Shown here: positions 18,991 through 28,761 of the stretch, piece after piece
Layout: each line of letters begins with the position of its first letter
Position numbering within the stretch: the stretch's first letter is position 1
NCBI RefSeq assembly: GCF_900108305.1
Contig: NZ_FNUX01000023.1
Coordinates: forward strand, 1 to 47,248
Reading direction: 5' to 3'
Origin: Nitrosomonas ureae
GTDB lineage: Bacteria; Pseudomonadota; Gammaproteobacteria; Burkholderiales; Nitrosomonadaceae
DNA: 47,248 nucleotides
Program-made: the position numbers and the translations under genes
The notes under the pieces: model-generated
Told to the model about the DNA's origin: nothing
Seen by the model: the letters and a program-made list of their open reading frames with translations, nothing else
Database searches by the model: none

Positions 18991-19854
18991 ATGGAAAAAA
19001 ATGCAATATTAGGTGTATTGGCAACCGAAGTGGAGCAAGGGCGATTGATTTTCCCGACATCCGCTGCTGCGGCGATCAAGATCAAGGAAAAATTAGAAGA
19101 TCCCAATTGTAGTATGGATTCTATGGCGCGGTTGATTCAAGCTGAGCCGTTGCTGTCGACAAAAGTGGTTGCAATAGCCAATTCCCCTGTGTTTAATCGC
19201 TCGGGCAGGAAAATCACCAGTGTACGCTCAGCGGTTACATTAATCGGCATGCGAACGGTGCGAAATCTGGCAACAGCCGTGGTGGTACAGCAACTGGTAG
19301 GATCGTTAACCAAAAGCGAGCAGGTTGCCCAATTATGGAAACATTCCGTTTATGTGGCCGCACTGGCCCAGGTTATCGCACACCGGGTCACCTGGCAAGA
19401 CCCAGAAACAGCCATGTTTGCCGGAATGATTCATGAAATCAGCTGGTTTTACCTATTGGCCCGGGAAAAGTATTATCCGGGATTAACTGATGAAAGCATG
19501 ACGAGTTCATGGAACAGTGACGAAGAGCTGGAGGAAGACGAAGGTGAACTCAATTGCGAAATTATCATCGGCACTGCCGTCTTAAAAGCACTTTCAGTCC
19601 CGGATCCGGTATTGGAAAATATTATTTATCTGTGGCAAGGGTATTTAACATTTCCACCCAACTCACTCGGCGATACACTGCAAATTGCCAATCAGCTGGC
19701 TCCGGTCAGATCTCCTTTCACTTTACCCTCTGATCAGAGATATAGCGATGCCTCCGCTAACATTAATTTGTTAATCGATGATACAACACTGAGCGAGATC
19801 TTAAAGGATTCGGAAGATGAAGTACGATTATTGACTGAGGCTCTATGCGCGTAA
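18991..19854 (+). CDS. HDOD-domain signalling protein
   Basis: A 287-residue cytoplasmic protein made of one HDOD domain (residues about 15-225), a relative of HD phosphohydrolases that lacks the metal-binding HD pair. Family segments: PLLSTKVVAIANSPVFNRS, SVRSAVTLIGMRTVRNLATA and WKHSVYVAALAQVIA. HDOD proteins act in signal relays, often with c-di-GMP or chemotaxis systems, by binding partners. The C-terminal 60 residues are acidic and not recognised. AAAGG lies before the ATG. A single gene; a second HDOD protein lies at 34996-36612. Confidence 0.88.
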   Translation: MEKNAILGVLATEVEQGRLIFPTSAAAAIKIKEKLEDPNCSMDSMARLIQAEPLLSTKVVAIANSPVFNRSGRKITSVRSAVTLIGMRTVRNLATAVVVQQLVGSLTKSEQVAQLWKHSVYVAALAQVIAHRVTWQDPETAMFAGMIHEISWFYLLAREKYYPGLTDESMTSSWNSDEELEEDEGELNCEIIIGTAVLKALSVPDPVLENIIYLWQGYLTFPPNSLGDTLQIANQLAPVRSPFTLPSDQRYSDASANINLLIDDTTLSEILKDSEDEVRLLTEALCA

Positions 19855-20325
19855 CCTGGCTTCGATGTACATAAAATCTATCGCTTAAACTACCCTGGTC
19901 AGGGAAGCTCAGGAAATTATCATTACGCATGAAGCAATCGGATGTTTTCATTCAATTGCTTCGGATGAAATCCGGCAACATATTCGATGGAGAGACGATT
20001 TCCGGCGCTACAAAACCTTCATGATTGGAAAAAATATTAAAAAGTGCTGTGATTGTTGCAGTGATCGTATTCAAAAATATTATCAGCTTTTTCGATATCA
20101 ACCATCGGTTGAGAAAATATTACATATCTAACTGATTATATTGATATAGTATTGAGTAATCAGTACAAATGTACTATGCGGGGTTGTGCAGGCATAGTAA
20201 GAAATGAGTAGGAATTTCCTATAGATACAATCAAATAATGAACCTAGAATGCCACCCGTACCCAAGTAAGTCCAAGGCGGTTGGTTTTTTAATATTTTTC
20301 TTTATTTACTCTATTGGAGATTCAA
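19855..20325. other. 470-bp gap before the PEP-CTERM gene, with inverted repeats
   Basis: No credible gene. The first 150 bp look like decayed coding sequence but contain no long frame. The later part holds a cluster of inverted repeats (20162-20221, listed separately). Near 20271-20290 lies a short hairpin CCAAGGCGGTTGG followed by six T, which may be a weak attenuator in the leader. No sigma-54 type box (GG-N10-GC spaced TGGCAC/TTGCA) was found by eye, although sigma-54 control is known for some PEP-CTERM genes. Confidence 0.5.
20162..20221 (+). promoter_or_regulatory. Cluster of inverted repeats in the PEP-CTERM leader
   Basis: Three inverted repeats overlap or abut. AGTAC/GTACT with a 4-base loop lies at 20162-20175. 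ACTATGC/GCATAGT lies around a G-rich 12-base loop at 20173-20198. TAGGAA/TTCCTA around a central T lies at 20209-20221. The first two share bases and so cannot form together. They could be operators or a switching RNA leader; which one is not shown by sequence. Confidence 0.4.
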
Positions 20326-20856
20326 ATGAGAAACAGTTTTAAACTGAAACTATTAGCAGCTGCAATTCTGATGGTCAGTGGTGTTGCTCATGCAACACCG
20401 ACCGTTATGGGCAATTGGGGTGTTCACGATGATCCTGTCGGGCATGCGAGTGCATTGCTAGGAACTGGTGCTGGAGCGTTTGATCATGTATTTACATTTA
20501 ACCTAGCTAGCTGGAATGGTCTCGTGTCTATCGCGGTTACCAACGATTTTGGAAAATTTAATATTGATGGCTCTTCTTTGCAGTTGTGGAAAGAAACCAG
20601 TGCTGACGGCAACTACACTAATGACACTTCTTTGGGTTCATTTGCATTTGATTCTTCATCAGTGGGTATGGATTTTGGCAATCTTGGACCCGGTAATTAC
20701 TATTATGAAATTACAGGCACTGTATTAGGCCTGAAGGGGGGATCTTATACAGTGGATTCTTACATTTCTCCAGTTCCTGAACCGGAAACCTATGCAATGT
20801 TATTGGCTGGGTTAGGGATGGTTGGTTTTTCTGTACGGCGCCGTCGACCAATCTAG
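20326..20856 (+). CDS. PEP-CTERM sorting-signal protein
   Basis: About 176 residues from the ATG at 20326, which has a perfect GGAGA ribosome-binding site (the frame opens earlier at a TTG, 20314). Signal peptide ends near VAHATP. The mature domain is a small beta-rich, Gly/Asp/Ser-rich module. The C-terminus has the full PEP-CTERM signal: VPEPETYAMLLAGLG, then hydrophobic residues, then RRRRP. Such proteins are cut by an exosortase and released to or anchored at the cell surface, often with exopolysaccharide. The exosortase is not in this window. It is followed by a strong terminator, so it is monocistronic. Confidence 0.92.
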   Translation: MRNSFKLKLLAAAILMVSGVAHATPTVMGNWGVHDDPVGHASALLGTGAGAFDHVFTFNLASWNGLVSIAVTNDFGKFNIDGSSLQLWKETSADGNYTNDTSLGSFAFDSSSVGMDFGNLGPGNYYYEITGTVLGLKGGSYTVDSYISPVPEPETYAMLLAGLGMVGFSVRRRRPI

Positions 20857-20904
20857 AAGATTTGAAACAGCATAATAATAATTATATTCTGAGTAATGAT
20901 CTTA

Positions 20905-20936
20905 AGCCACAGGGAAGATTTTCCTGTGGCTTTTTA
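20905..20936 (+). terminator. Rho-independent terminator
   Basis: Stem AGCCACAGGGAA / TTCCTGTGGCT with one bulged G and a 3-4 base loop, followed by five T and a further TT. It sits about 50 bp after the PEP-CTERM stop codon and ends that transcript. Confidence 0.85.
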
Positions 20937-20974
20937 TTGATCTGGAGAGTGAGCGGTATTTGGCTGCATGCAAA

Positions 20975-21355
20975 CTATCGCATGGAATGCAAGCCGATCA
21001 TGTTGCCTTCAGTGTCACGAATCAGAGCAATAAAGCCATATTGTCCAATGGATACTTTTCCGCGTACAAGATATCCGCCCATAGCGGTTGCGCGATTGGC
21101 TTCAGCAGCACAATCCGCGCACGTGAAATAGACGAGCACGCCGTTACCCCCTTCCGGGCCATTTTCCATTTTCACCAACGCTCCGGATGCGCCCGTCTGG
21201 TCACTCTTCATTGGGAAACTCCACAACTCAATTTCCATTTCCGCAGGACTGTTTAAACGTTCCAGCTTTACTTGAAATACTGATTCATAAAAATATCTGG
21301 CCCGGTCCATATCCTGCACATAAATTTCAAACCAGCCGACAGGATTATTATTCAT
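20975..21355 (-). CDS. VOC-superfamily (glyoxalase-like) protein
   Basis: About 126 residues, a single vicinal-oxygen-chelate unit with paired beta-alpha-beta-beta-beta modules: start PVGWFEIYVQDMDRARYFYE, then VLVYFTCADCAAEANRATAM, and the end IALIRDTEGNMIGLHS. The family holds a metal site, typically two His and two Glu. Here the aligned positions are only partly metal ligands, so enzyme activity is uncertain. The ATG at 21355 is preferred to one at 21361 because AGGAG is then at the normal distance. A single gene between the PEP-CTERM gene and glgP. Confidence 0.85.
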   Translation of the reverse strand: MNNNPVGWFEIYVQDMDRARYFYESVFQVKLERLNSPAEMEIELWSFPMKSDQTGASGALVKMENGPEGGNGVLVYFTCADCAAEANRATAMGGYLVRGKVSIGQYGFIALIRDTEGNMIGLHSMR

Positions 21356-21401
21356 TTTCATTTCTCCTGAAGTAAATTAACGCTCTGAGATTTAACTCCT
21401 C

Positions 21402-23954
21402 TTACAGCCATACCATCAAACCCATTTCCAAAGGATGGGAGAGCAATGAATGGTAAGGATAAATGCGGATGAAATATTCCTGTTTACCGCATAATTCCGG
21501 AATCAGTTTAAGTTCGAACGAATGCTCGTGTGAATCCTGAGTGCCGGTGAATTCAAACTTGAAGTGATCAAAATTGCATAGCTTGGTGGTTTTAAACTGA
21601 CGGCATATCAATAATTCAATAATGACGTCTTCCGGGGATAGGCCATTCAGATTTGCGGCCACCTTGAAATTCAGTGCTTCATTAAAATGAATTCGTTCGC
21701 AGGGCGTGTCCAGTCGACGTAGTGTAACTCCTTGCCACGCATGCTTTATTTTTGTTTTCCACGCAGCCACATCCTTTGCCACAGCAAAGTCGTTCGCCGC
21801 ATATAACATACCTTTCCTGCTGGCCGGACTATAGAATTTTGTCACATACTCATCGACCATGCGGGTTGCGTTGTAACGTGGTAATAGGGATATCATCGAA
21901 TGCTTGGCCATTTTTACCCAATTCGGCGAATAACCGAGTTTCCCATAGTCGTAATACAACGGAACGACCTGATCCTGCAAGATCTCATATAATGCGCGGC
22001 CTTCTTCTTGATCACGCAACGTTCCTTCCATATCCTCCGGACCGGGTTTGATCGCCCAGCCATTTTTACCATCGTAACCTTCCCCCCACCAACCATCCAG
22101 TACGCTTAGATTGATTGCGCCATTGATACCGGCTTTCATGCCGGAAGTGCCACTTGCTTCCAGAGGGTAGATCGGATTATTAAGCCAGACATCGACGCCT
22201 GCAACCAAGCGCCGGGCAAGCCGCAAATCATAGCCTTCGATTAATAAAAGCCGCCCTTCAAGTTCAGGAAGGCTTGCAATTTGACTGATGCGCCGGATCA
22301 GATCCTGTCCTGGAACATCGGCAGGGTGGGCTTTGCCGGCGAAAAGAAGCAATACGGGACGTTCCTGATCGAAAATAATATTCCGTAACCAATCGAGATT
22401 ATCAAATAGCAATGCGGCGCGTTTATAAGTAGCGAAACGACGTGCGAAACCCAATGTAAGAATGCTCGGGTTGATGGGATCAACAAATTTCAGCAACCGA
22501 TCGAGATGTGCTTCGGAGCCGCGATTCCTGCAATTCTGCTCACTGATGCGAGAACGAATACCATAAAACATTTGTGACTTTAATGATTGCCGTACACTCC
22601 AGAACAAATGATCCGGTATCGCATCAATACGCGACCAATAATCGATATCGCACATTTTGTTGCGCCATTCATGACCCAGGTATCGATCAAACAAATCGGA
22701 CCATTCCTGCGCAAGGAAGGTGGGGACATGAACGCCATTGGTAATATAGGAAATCGGGTTTTCTTCCGGTTCGATTTGCGGCCACAAATCCCGGCAAATA
22801 TTCGCGGAAACATTACCGTGTATCTTGCTGACGCCGTTATGAGTGCGTGAGCCGTGGATTGCCAGCGCGGTCATATTAAAATCCGGGCTTCCTGATGCAT
22901 GTCCGAGCGCCATGAATTCCTCGCGTGTAATATTCAGGTTGCGATAAAAGCTGTCAAAATAGGTTTGCATCAGATCCGCATCGAAATGATCATGTCCTGC
23001 GGGAACTGCGGTATGTGTCGTGAAAACCGTATTGACTGCCACACTTTCCAAGGCGCTTGCAAAATCGAGCCCTTGCTGCACCAAAGAGTCAATGCGCTCC
23101 AGAATCATAAATGCCGCGTGACCTTCATTGATATGCCATATGGTGGGTTTGATGCCGAGGGCTTGCAAAGCACGCACTCCGCCCATACCCAAAATAATTT
23201 CCTGTTCTATGCGCATGACTTTGTCGCCGCCATAGAGATTACGGGTGATGTAACGGTCCTGAGGAGAATTTTCCAGCAAATCGGTATCCAGCAGAAACAA
23301 GGTGACATGGCCGATTTTTGCCTGCCACACTTTTATGGTGATCTCTCGATGCGGGAGTGGCACTTTAATTTGCAAACTCGAGCCGTCCTCGTGTAATACC
23401 GGTGTAACAGGTAAGTCGTCAAAGTCCGAAATGGTATAAGCGACTTGTTGATTACCGAGGATATCAATGGTTTGAGAAAAATACCCCTGCCGATAAAGCA
23501 AGCCAATCGCCACAAAGGGAAGATGTAAATCACTGGCTGCCTTGCAATGATCGCCTGCCAAGATGCCCAGGCCGCCCGAATAAGTTGGCAAGCTTTCATG
23601 AAAGCCAAATTCAAAACAGAAATAGGCGATCTGATCTTGCGAATCCAGCTCTTTATTAATCGGAACTGCAGAAGCATCGTGGTAGGAATCATATGTGGAC
23701 AGGATGCTATTGTAAGTGGCAAGAAAATCACGATCTTTTGTGGCTTTTATCAGTATTGATTCATCCACACGTTTTAGAAATGTTTTGGGATTATGTCCGA
23801 CTGCTTCCCATAAATGAGGGTCAAGGCGGGAAAACAGTGCGCGTGTAGCGCGATCCCAGCTATACCAAAGATTGTTGGCCAATTCCTCCAATCGTTTAAG
23901 ACGATTCGGTATTTTAGGATTGACGGTAATAGTGAAAGCGGTACGCGGAAACAT
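21402..23954 (-). CDS. glgP: Alpha-glucan (glycogen/maltodextrin) phosphorylase
   Basis: An 850-residue GT35 phosphorylase that releases glucose-1-phosphate from alpha-1,4-glucans. The N-terminal segment (about 100 residues, beginning FTITVNPKIPNRLKRLEEL) is the DUF3417 type found in the longer bacterial/archaeal branch. Pyridoxal phosphate should bind Lys607 in GTSGMKAGINGA, just before LSVLDGWWGEGYDG. A typical HINEGHAAF segment carries the active-site region. The start ATG at 23954 has AAGGAG 7 bases upstream. It follows glk on the minus strand after 81 bp, so the pair likely channels storage glucan into hexose phosphate. glgA, glgB and glgC are not in the window. Confidence 0.95.
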   Translation of the reverse strand: MFPRTAFTITVNPKIPNRLKRLEELANNLWYSWDRATRALFSRLDPHLWEAVGHNPKTFLKRVDESILIKATKDRDFLATYNSILSTYDSYHDASAVPINKELDSQDQIAYFCFEFGFHESLPTYSGGLGILAGDHCKAASDLHLPFVAIGLLYRQGYFSQTIDILGNQQVAYTISDFDDLPVTPVLHEDGSSLQIKVPLPHREITIKVWQAKIGHVTLFLLDTDLLENSPQDRYITRNLYGGDKVMRIEQEIILGMGGVRALQALGIKPTIWHINEGHAAFMILERIDSLVQQGLDFASALESVAVNTVFTTHTAVPAGHDHFDADLMQTYFDSFYRNLNITREEFMALGHASGSPDFNMTALAIHGSRTHNGVSKIHGNVSANICRDLWPQIEPEENPISYITNGVHVPTFLAQEWSDLFDRYLGHEWRNKMCDIDYWSRIDAIPDHLFWSVRQSLKSQMFYGIRSRISEQNCRNRGSEAHLDRLLKFVDPINPSILTLGFARRFATYKRAALLFDNLDWLRNIIFDQERPVLLLFAGKAHPADVPGQDLIRRISQIASLPELEGRLLLIEGYDLRLARRLVAGVDVWLNNPIYPLEASGTSGMKAGINGAINLSVLDGWWGEGYDGKNGWAIKPGPEDMEGTLRDQEEGRALYEILQDQVVPLYYDYGKLGYSPNWVKMAKHSMISLLPRYNATRMVDEYVTKFYSPASRKGMLYAANDFAVAKDVAAWKTKIKHAWQGVTLRRLDTPCERIHFNEALNFKVAANLNGLSPEDVIIELLICRQFKTTKLCNFDHFKFEFTGTQDSHEHSFELKLIPELCGKQEYFIRIYPYHSLLSHPLEMGLMVWL

Positions 23955-24035
23955 TCATATTCTCCTTAATAAGAATTATCTTTATATTGATTCGAATAGT
24001 AAGGTAAGCGGGTTAAGCCTGAGATAGTCAAATTT

Positions 24036-25034
24036 TCAACTTTGACTATTGAGCAAATGATGCGCCTCCTGTCTTGCACCAAGCAAGCTGACCTCAGGAT
24101 TAGTAATTATATACACTGGGAATTCGTGCATTAATTCAGAAAATCTTCCTTTGGCATGGAATGCCCGCATAAAGCCGCCAAGCTTCAAAATATTGAGAAT
24201 CTTAGGCGCGATGCCGCCAGCAATATATACACCACCTCGTGTAAGTCCGGTCAAAGCCAGATTGCCCGCATAGGCGCCATAAATATCGGCGAATATATTG
24301 ATGGATTTTATCGCGATTGGATGTTGGTGAGTAAGCGCAAGTGTTGTAATAGTGGCACCGCTATCTTCTTCCAGGTGGATAGGCGCAAGGTTTGAGGCTG
24401 TTGCGGAATTCATTTGCAGGAATTTAAAAATATTGGTTAATCCGGATCCTGAAAGTAACCGCTCTACGGATACATGGCCGAATTTATTGTGGAGTGCTTC
24501 AAGTAACTGAATTTGTAACGTACTGGTTGGAGCAAAATCCATATGACCCGCTTCGGTAGGCACTGCAAAATAGCGGCCCTCCAACCAAGTGAGCCAGGCG
24601 ACACCCATGCCGGTACCCGCACCCAGTACCACGCGCATCGAGTGTGCCAGTGATTTCCCAGTCTGCAGTATTGTCACATCGTCAGGCGATAAGCTTTCAA
24701 TGCCCAAAGCAGCCGCTTCAAAATCATTAATCAGTTTGACGGAAGGGATTGAAAATTCGGCAGAAATGGTACTGCTGTTGATTTGCCAGGGTAAATTGGT
24801 TAGTTCCGTCTGTTGCGTGACAACGGGGCCTGCGACTGCGAAGCATGCCGCAAGCGGACGATTGGTACCTCGGGTTCGCTCCAGAAAATCCTGGAAAATT
24901 TGGGAGAAGGTTGCAAAATAATGATTGTCATAACGGTGTGTGAGTAACGCTCGCACCTTACCATTACTTATTTCTGCTGATTGCAGAATGGTTTTGGTGC
25001 CGCCGATATCTCCACAGACGAATTGCTTGTTCAA
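24036..25034 (-). CDS. glk: Glucokinase
   Basis: A 332-residue ATP-dependent glucokinase of the bacterial Glk type. The phosphate-binding loop CGDIGGTKTILQ is at residues 7-18. The sugar-binding catalytic aspartate lies in LINDFEAAALGI. The adenosine motif LGAGTGMGVAWL and EAGHMDFAPTS follow. It phosphorylates glucose for glycolysis. It is encoded just upstream of glgP on the same strand, which fits joint use of glucan. Full length, no odd features. Confidence 0.94.
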   Translation of the reverse strand: MNKQFVCGDIGGTKTILQSAEISNGKVRALLTHRYDNHYFATFSQIFQDFLERTRGTNRPLAACFAVAGPVVTQQTELTNLPWQINSSTISAEFSIPSVKLINDFEAAALGIESLSPDDVTILQTGKSLAHSMRVVLGAGTGMGVAWLTWLEGRYFAVPTEAGHMDFAPTSTLQIQLLEALHNKFGHVSVERLLSGSGLTNIFKFLQMNSATASNLAPIHLEEDSGATITTLALTHQHPIAIKSINIFADIYGAYAGNLALTGLTRGGVYIAGGIAPKILNILKLGGFMRAFHAKGRFSELMHEFPVYIITNPEVSLLGARQEAHHLLNSQS

Positions 25035-25218
25035 GTGTTGTTTATTCAGAAATTAATCAGAAGTATTATTTTGAGCCAGATAAACGACTTCAAAAAATCA
25101 ATGAGTCGTATGCATCGAACGGGTAGTATACATTGATCTACATGTTTTCATTGTCTTTCCTGTTAATTGGCATACAATGGGACATTCAATAATTACTTCT
25201 AGTATTGCATAATTCAAA

Positions 25219-26733
25219 ATGACTGAACCATTGATTATTGCCAAAACCGCCAGTGCTGAGTTGGAGCTTTTGCCTGAAATGTCTACCCGGCACGGTTGTA
25301 TTACGGGCGCAACGGGGACGGGAAAAACGGTAACTTTGCAGAAACTGGCGGAAAGTTTTTCGAATATCGGTGTGCCGGTATTTATGGCCGATGTCAAAGG
25401 CGATTTAACAGGGATCGGCAAGCCTGGCTCACTGACGGATAAAATAAAAGATCGTCTGAGCATGATGCAGGTGGATACTCCTGAATGGAAAGGTTTTCCC
25501 GTTACCTTGTGGGATGTGCTGCAGGAAAACGGACATCCGCTGCGTGCAACAATTTCCGACATGGGACCGTTGTTGCTGGCTCGTCTGCTGAATCTCAATG
25601 AAACGCAGGAAGGTGTGATAACGCTGGCTTTTAAGGTGGCGGATGATCATGGATTGTTATTGCTCGATCTAAAAGACTTGCGCGCATTGCTGCAATTTGT
25701 CGGTGAAAATGCTGATAGCTTTAAAACTCAATATGGCAGCGTTTCATCTGCATCGATTGGCGCCATCCAGCGTAGTTTGTTGCAAATAGAAGAACAAGGC
25801 GGGGATCTGTTTTTTGGCGAGCCCATGTTGAATATTGAGGATTTGCTGCAGACTAGCGATGGCAAAGGTGTCATTAATATTCTGGCTGCTGACAAGCTCT
25901 TAAACTTTCCGCGGTTGTACAGTACCTTTTTGCTTTGGATGCTATCCGAGTTATACGAGAATTTGCCTGAAATCGGGGATCGTGATAAACCTAAGCTGGT
26001 ATTCTTTTTCGATGAAGCGCATTTGCTGTTCAGTACCGCATCATCTGTCCTGCTGGAGAAAATCGAACAGGTTGTCAGGTTGATACGTTCCAAAGGTATC
26101 GGGATTTACTTTGTAACGCAAAATCCATTTGATATTCCGGAGAAGGTATTGACTCAGTTGGGTAACCGTATTCAGCATGCATTACGTGCATTTACGCCGC
26201 GTGATCAAAAGACTGTGAATTCTGTTGCTGACACTATGCGCCCTAACCCGGAACTGAATATCAAGCAGGCCATCCTTGAGCTTTCCGTGGGTGAAGCGCT
26301 GATTTCCTTTCTCGCGCGCGATGGCTCCCCAGGTATTACCGGACGTGCGTATATACTTCCTCCGGTCAGCCAGATCGGACCGATTACACTGGAAGAACGG
26401 CAGCAACTACTGCAGTCTTCTATTGTAACTGGTGTGTATGAGCAGGAAATTGACCGTGAGAGCGCCTTTGAATTATTACTGGCGCGTACGGATAAAAACA
26501 TGTTGGATAGCACTTCGCAGGTTCCTGACGATAAGAACCTGAATAAACCTTCGGAAGAAGGGATTCTGAAAAATCTGGGTGATTTATTCTCGAAGCCATC
26601 GGGAAGACGAGGAGGGCAGCGTGAGGGAGTCATTGATGTCATGGCAAAAAGCGCAGCGCGTTCAATAGGCACGTCAATTGCCCGCGAAATCACTCGTGGT
26701 CTGCTCGGATCGTTATTGAGCAGGCGGCGTTAG
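25219..26733 (+). CDS. HerA-like helicase/ATPase (DUF853)
   Basis: A 504-residue P-loop ATPase of the DUF853 (HerA C-terminal-like, FtsK/HerA) group. Walker A GATGTGKT is at 30-37, Walker [10 protein letters not shown] has Asp265-Glu266, and a sensor-like segment is present in [19 protein letters not shown]. The C-terminal 80 residues are charged with an [13 protein letters not shown] linker and a basic tail ending LSRRR. HerA-type proteins pump DNA, usually with the nuclease NurA, but no nurA is adjacent. The biochemical role of this stand-alone branch is unknown. Plus strand, divergent from glk. Confidence 0.9.
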   Translation: MTEPLIIAKTASAELELLPEMSTRHGCITGATGTGKTVTLQKLAESFSNIGVPVFMADVKGDLTGIGKPGSLTDKIKDRLSMMQVDTPEWKGFPVTLWDVLQENGHPLRATISDMGPLLLARLLNLNETQEGVITLAFKVADDHGLLLLDLKDLRALLQFVGENADSFKTQYGSVSSASIGAIQRSLLQIEEQGGDLFFGEPMLNIEDLLQTSDGKGVINILAADKLLNFPRLYSTFLLWMLSELYENLPEIGDRDKPKLVFFFDEAHLLFSTASSVLLEKIEQVVRLIRSKGIGIYFVTQNPFDIPEKVLTQLGNRIQHALRAFTPRDQKTVNSVADTMRPNPELNIKQAILELSVGEALISFLARDGSPGITGRAYILPPVSQIGPITLEERQQLLQSSIVTGVYEQEIDRESAFELLLARTDKNMLDSTSQVPDDKNLNKPSEEGILKNLGDLFSKPSGRRGGQREGVIDVMAKSAARSIGTSIAREITRGLLGSLLSRRR

Positions 26734-27169
26734 CAGGCTGGCATTTAAAAACATAGCGGATTATTGTCCGCCATCTTCACCGGATTGCTCAATTTTTTGC
26801 CATTCCAATTAAATTAATATCCGCGGCGCACATACCATTACGCATTAAGCCCTCCCTACAACAAGAGCCGTTAATCGAACCCTAAAACGAGACGGTGCCG
26901 AGTGTCTGGAACATCATCCGCCAGATTCAAATCCAAAAACCTCATGATTGCAACTTCGCATTAACCATTGATTCAACTGATTCATTACTGAATAAGCACT
27001 ATCAGATTTCCGTCCGTAGCTTTCCGATTGCACCTGTCAATCCGGAAAAAATTACTCAGCGCCGTGTAAACCGAACAATTGAGTTGGCGTTAATGAGCAT
27101 GGTTTTGCTTAATTTAAATTTCTTATTGCATCGATTGATTAAATTTCCAGGGTTTCTATAAAACCGGCC
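26734..27169. other. 436-bp gap before the ligase-GNAT-epimerase operon
   Basis: No supported gene. A hairpin (GCGGA / TCCGC around 26757-26771) follows the HerA-like gene but lacks a T-tract. An 88-codon frame from a GTG at 26895 to 27161 has no ribosome-binding site and no recognisable content, so I do not call it. The region should hold the promoter for the gene at 27170, but no clear -35/-10 pair stands out. Confidence 0.5.
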
Positions 27170-28252
27170 ATGCAAAAACTCAATATCGCTTATACCTGCA
27201 ATATCCGCCAGCCAGGCATGGAAGATGAGCGCTACGGCGAATTTGAAAGCCCGGTGACCATTGCGGCAGTAGCAACAGCGCTTGAACGTATAGGGGCGGA
27301 TGTTGAAGTGATTGATGTGGGTAAAGATATTTACCATCAGCTCGAGAAACGCAAACATCAAATCGATCTGGTATTCAATAACGCAGAGGGCCTGGAGGAG
27401 CAGGAGCTGCGCGAAGCCATTGTTCCCTTCTTTTGTGAGCATTTGGGTATTCCGTATACCGGCAGCAGCCCCAAGACTTTTATCAACAAAATGGATAAGG
27501 CAACGGCAAAAAGAATCGTTGCCTATGAAGGAGTGCCAACAGCGAAATTTCAACTCATGGTGCCGGGTGACCAACTCAAGGATCTGGCTTTTCCCTTAAT
27601 GGTTAAACCTTACAGCGAGGGGACCAGTATCGGTATCAGCCAGAAAAGCAAAGTGCATAATGAAGCAGAGCTTAATGCCGCCATTGCAGCGGTTTATTCT
27701 CAGTGTGAGCAAGCTGCGCTGGTGGAAGAATTTCTGCCTGGAACCGAATACACGATCGGTTTGATTGGAAACTATGTGTTACCGATACTGGAAATTAATT
27801 TTGCCCATATTCCCGGGCATCCACAACTGCGCGATCCGCACGTAAAAAGTATTGAGAACCCGTATATTTCTCATCTGGCCTGGACAGATCAAGCCAGAAA
27901 CTTTGCGAAGCTGGCGATAACGGCGCATGGAGCACTAGAGGCGCGTGATTATAACCGCATGGATTTTCGCGTGCGTGAGGGTCAGCTGTATTTCCTCGAG
28001 GCGAATGTCATACCCGGTATCCACCCGACAGATGCGGATCTCACCAACATGTGCCGACACGTTGGTATCGCGCACCAGGATATGGTCGCATTAATTGTCG
28101 ATAAAGCGGTGAAGCGATTGGCATTGCGTTATCCCAGATTTCATGACAAAACCCAATTACTTGAAGACATAGCGGATTCAACTCTCAACAAGGTGGCGAA
28201 AGCCGGTTTTCTTACTCATCAGGGGCGGATGTATACCCTGCTCGGAAAATAA
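27170..28252 (+). CDS. D-alanine-D-alanine-ligase-like ATP-grasp enzyme
   Basis: A 360-residue ATP-grasp ligase of the Ddl superfamily. The N-terminal domain is followed by LGIPYTGSSPKTFINKMDKA (matching LGIPYTGS...MDK of Ddl), the ATP-binding lysine in LMVKPYSEGTSIGIS, the EEFLPGTEYTIGLIGN segment, and the metal/ATP site FLEANVIPGIHPTDADL. Its N-terminus lacks the usual FGGxSxEHEVS loop that positions the first D-alanine in Ddl, so the first substrate probably differs. It heads a tight three-gene unit with a GNAT and a DapF-like epimerase (19-bp gaps). No clear ribosome-binding site precedes the ATG. True cell-wall Ddl is possible but less likely in this context. Confidence 0.85.
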   Translation: MQKLNIAYTCNIRQPGMEDERYGEFESPVTIAAVATALERIGADVEVIDVGKDIYHQLEKRKHQIDLVFNNAEGLEEQELREAIVPFFCEHLGIPYTGSSPKTFINKMDKATAKRIVAYEGVPTAKFQLMVPGDQLKDLAFPLMVKPYSEGTSIGISQKSKVHNEAELNAAIAAVYSQCEQAALVEEFLPGTEYTIGLIGNYVLPILEINFAHIPGHPQLRDPHVKSIENPYISHLAWTDQARNFAKLAITAHGALEARDYNRMDFRVREGQLYFLEANVIPGIHPTDADLTNMCRHVGIAHQDMVALIVDKAVKRLALRYPRFHDKTQLLEDIADSTLNKVAKAGFLTHQGRMYTLLGK

Positions 28253-28271
28253 TTCATCTATAAATGAAATC

Positions 28272-28742
28272 ATGATTGTTCCCATTTCTAAAGACCTGTT
28301 TCCTGATCTTGTGAAAATTGCATTGCAAGATTTCAGCTCCCTATATCAAACCGAAGTTCATGCTGAACTGGAAGACATTGTGCATGGCCGCTGTTTCGGG
28401 CTGTGTGCCGTGAATGACGGTCGCCCGATTGGGTATGTGATCGCAAAAAGAACGGTTGATACCTATCATTTGCTGACGATCGCGGTGGATGAGAACCATC
28501 GGGGCAAAGGATATGGTTCGCGCTTACTGGATGGAATTTTTGCTGAGGTCGCGCAGCAAGGGGGAAGAATACTCAATGTCATTACCGATGCTGATGCCAG
28601 CGAAAGTCTGCGTTTTTATCTTAAAAACGGATTTTTCCTCACGGGCATCGTGCAGGATGAATTTATCTCAGGTGTGGCCCAAGTGCATCTAACCCGAAGG
28701 ATGGGCTCAAGCCTGAAACAAATCAATTTTACAACCGCTTAA
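28272..28742 (+). CDS. GNAT-family N-acetyltransferase
   Basis: A 156-residue acetyltransferase of the GNAT fold. The acetyl-CoA pyrophosphate loop is DENHRGKGYGSRLLD (residues about 74-88, with Arg-Gly-Lys-Gly-Tyr-Gly). It is preceded by the strand YHLLTIAVD and followed by the C-terminal SLRFYLKNGFFLTG motif. The target is probably an amine on a small molecule or protein; the neighbours suggest an amino acid or dipeptide. The gene lies between the ligase and the DapF-like epimerase with 19-bp gaps each side. Confidence 0.87.
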   Translation: MIVPISKDLFPDLVKIALQDFSSLYQTEVHAELEDIVHGRCFGLCAVNDGRPIGYVIAKRTVDTYHLLTIAVDENHRGKGYGSRLLDGIFAEVAQQGGRILNVITDADASESLRFYLKNGFFLTGIVQDEFISGVAQVHLTRRMGSSLKQINFTTA

Positions 28743-28761
28743 CGTTAGAAAGGGCAAAGCA

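Noticed and set aside
18846..19106. 86-codon minus-strand frame overlapping the HDOD gene start
   Set aside because: Antisense to the HDOD coding sequence and its leader; no ribosome-binding site or recognisable domain.
26895..27161. 88-codon plus-strand frame before the Ddl-like gene
   Set aside because: GTG start without ribosome-binding site, no domain, and composition like non-coding DNA.
27056..27574. 172-codon minus-strand frame
   Set aside because: Antisense to the start of the Ddl-like gene, which has clear ATP-grasp motifs.
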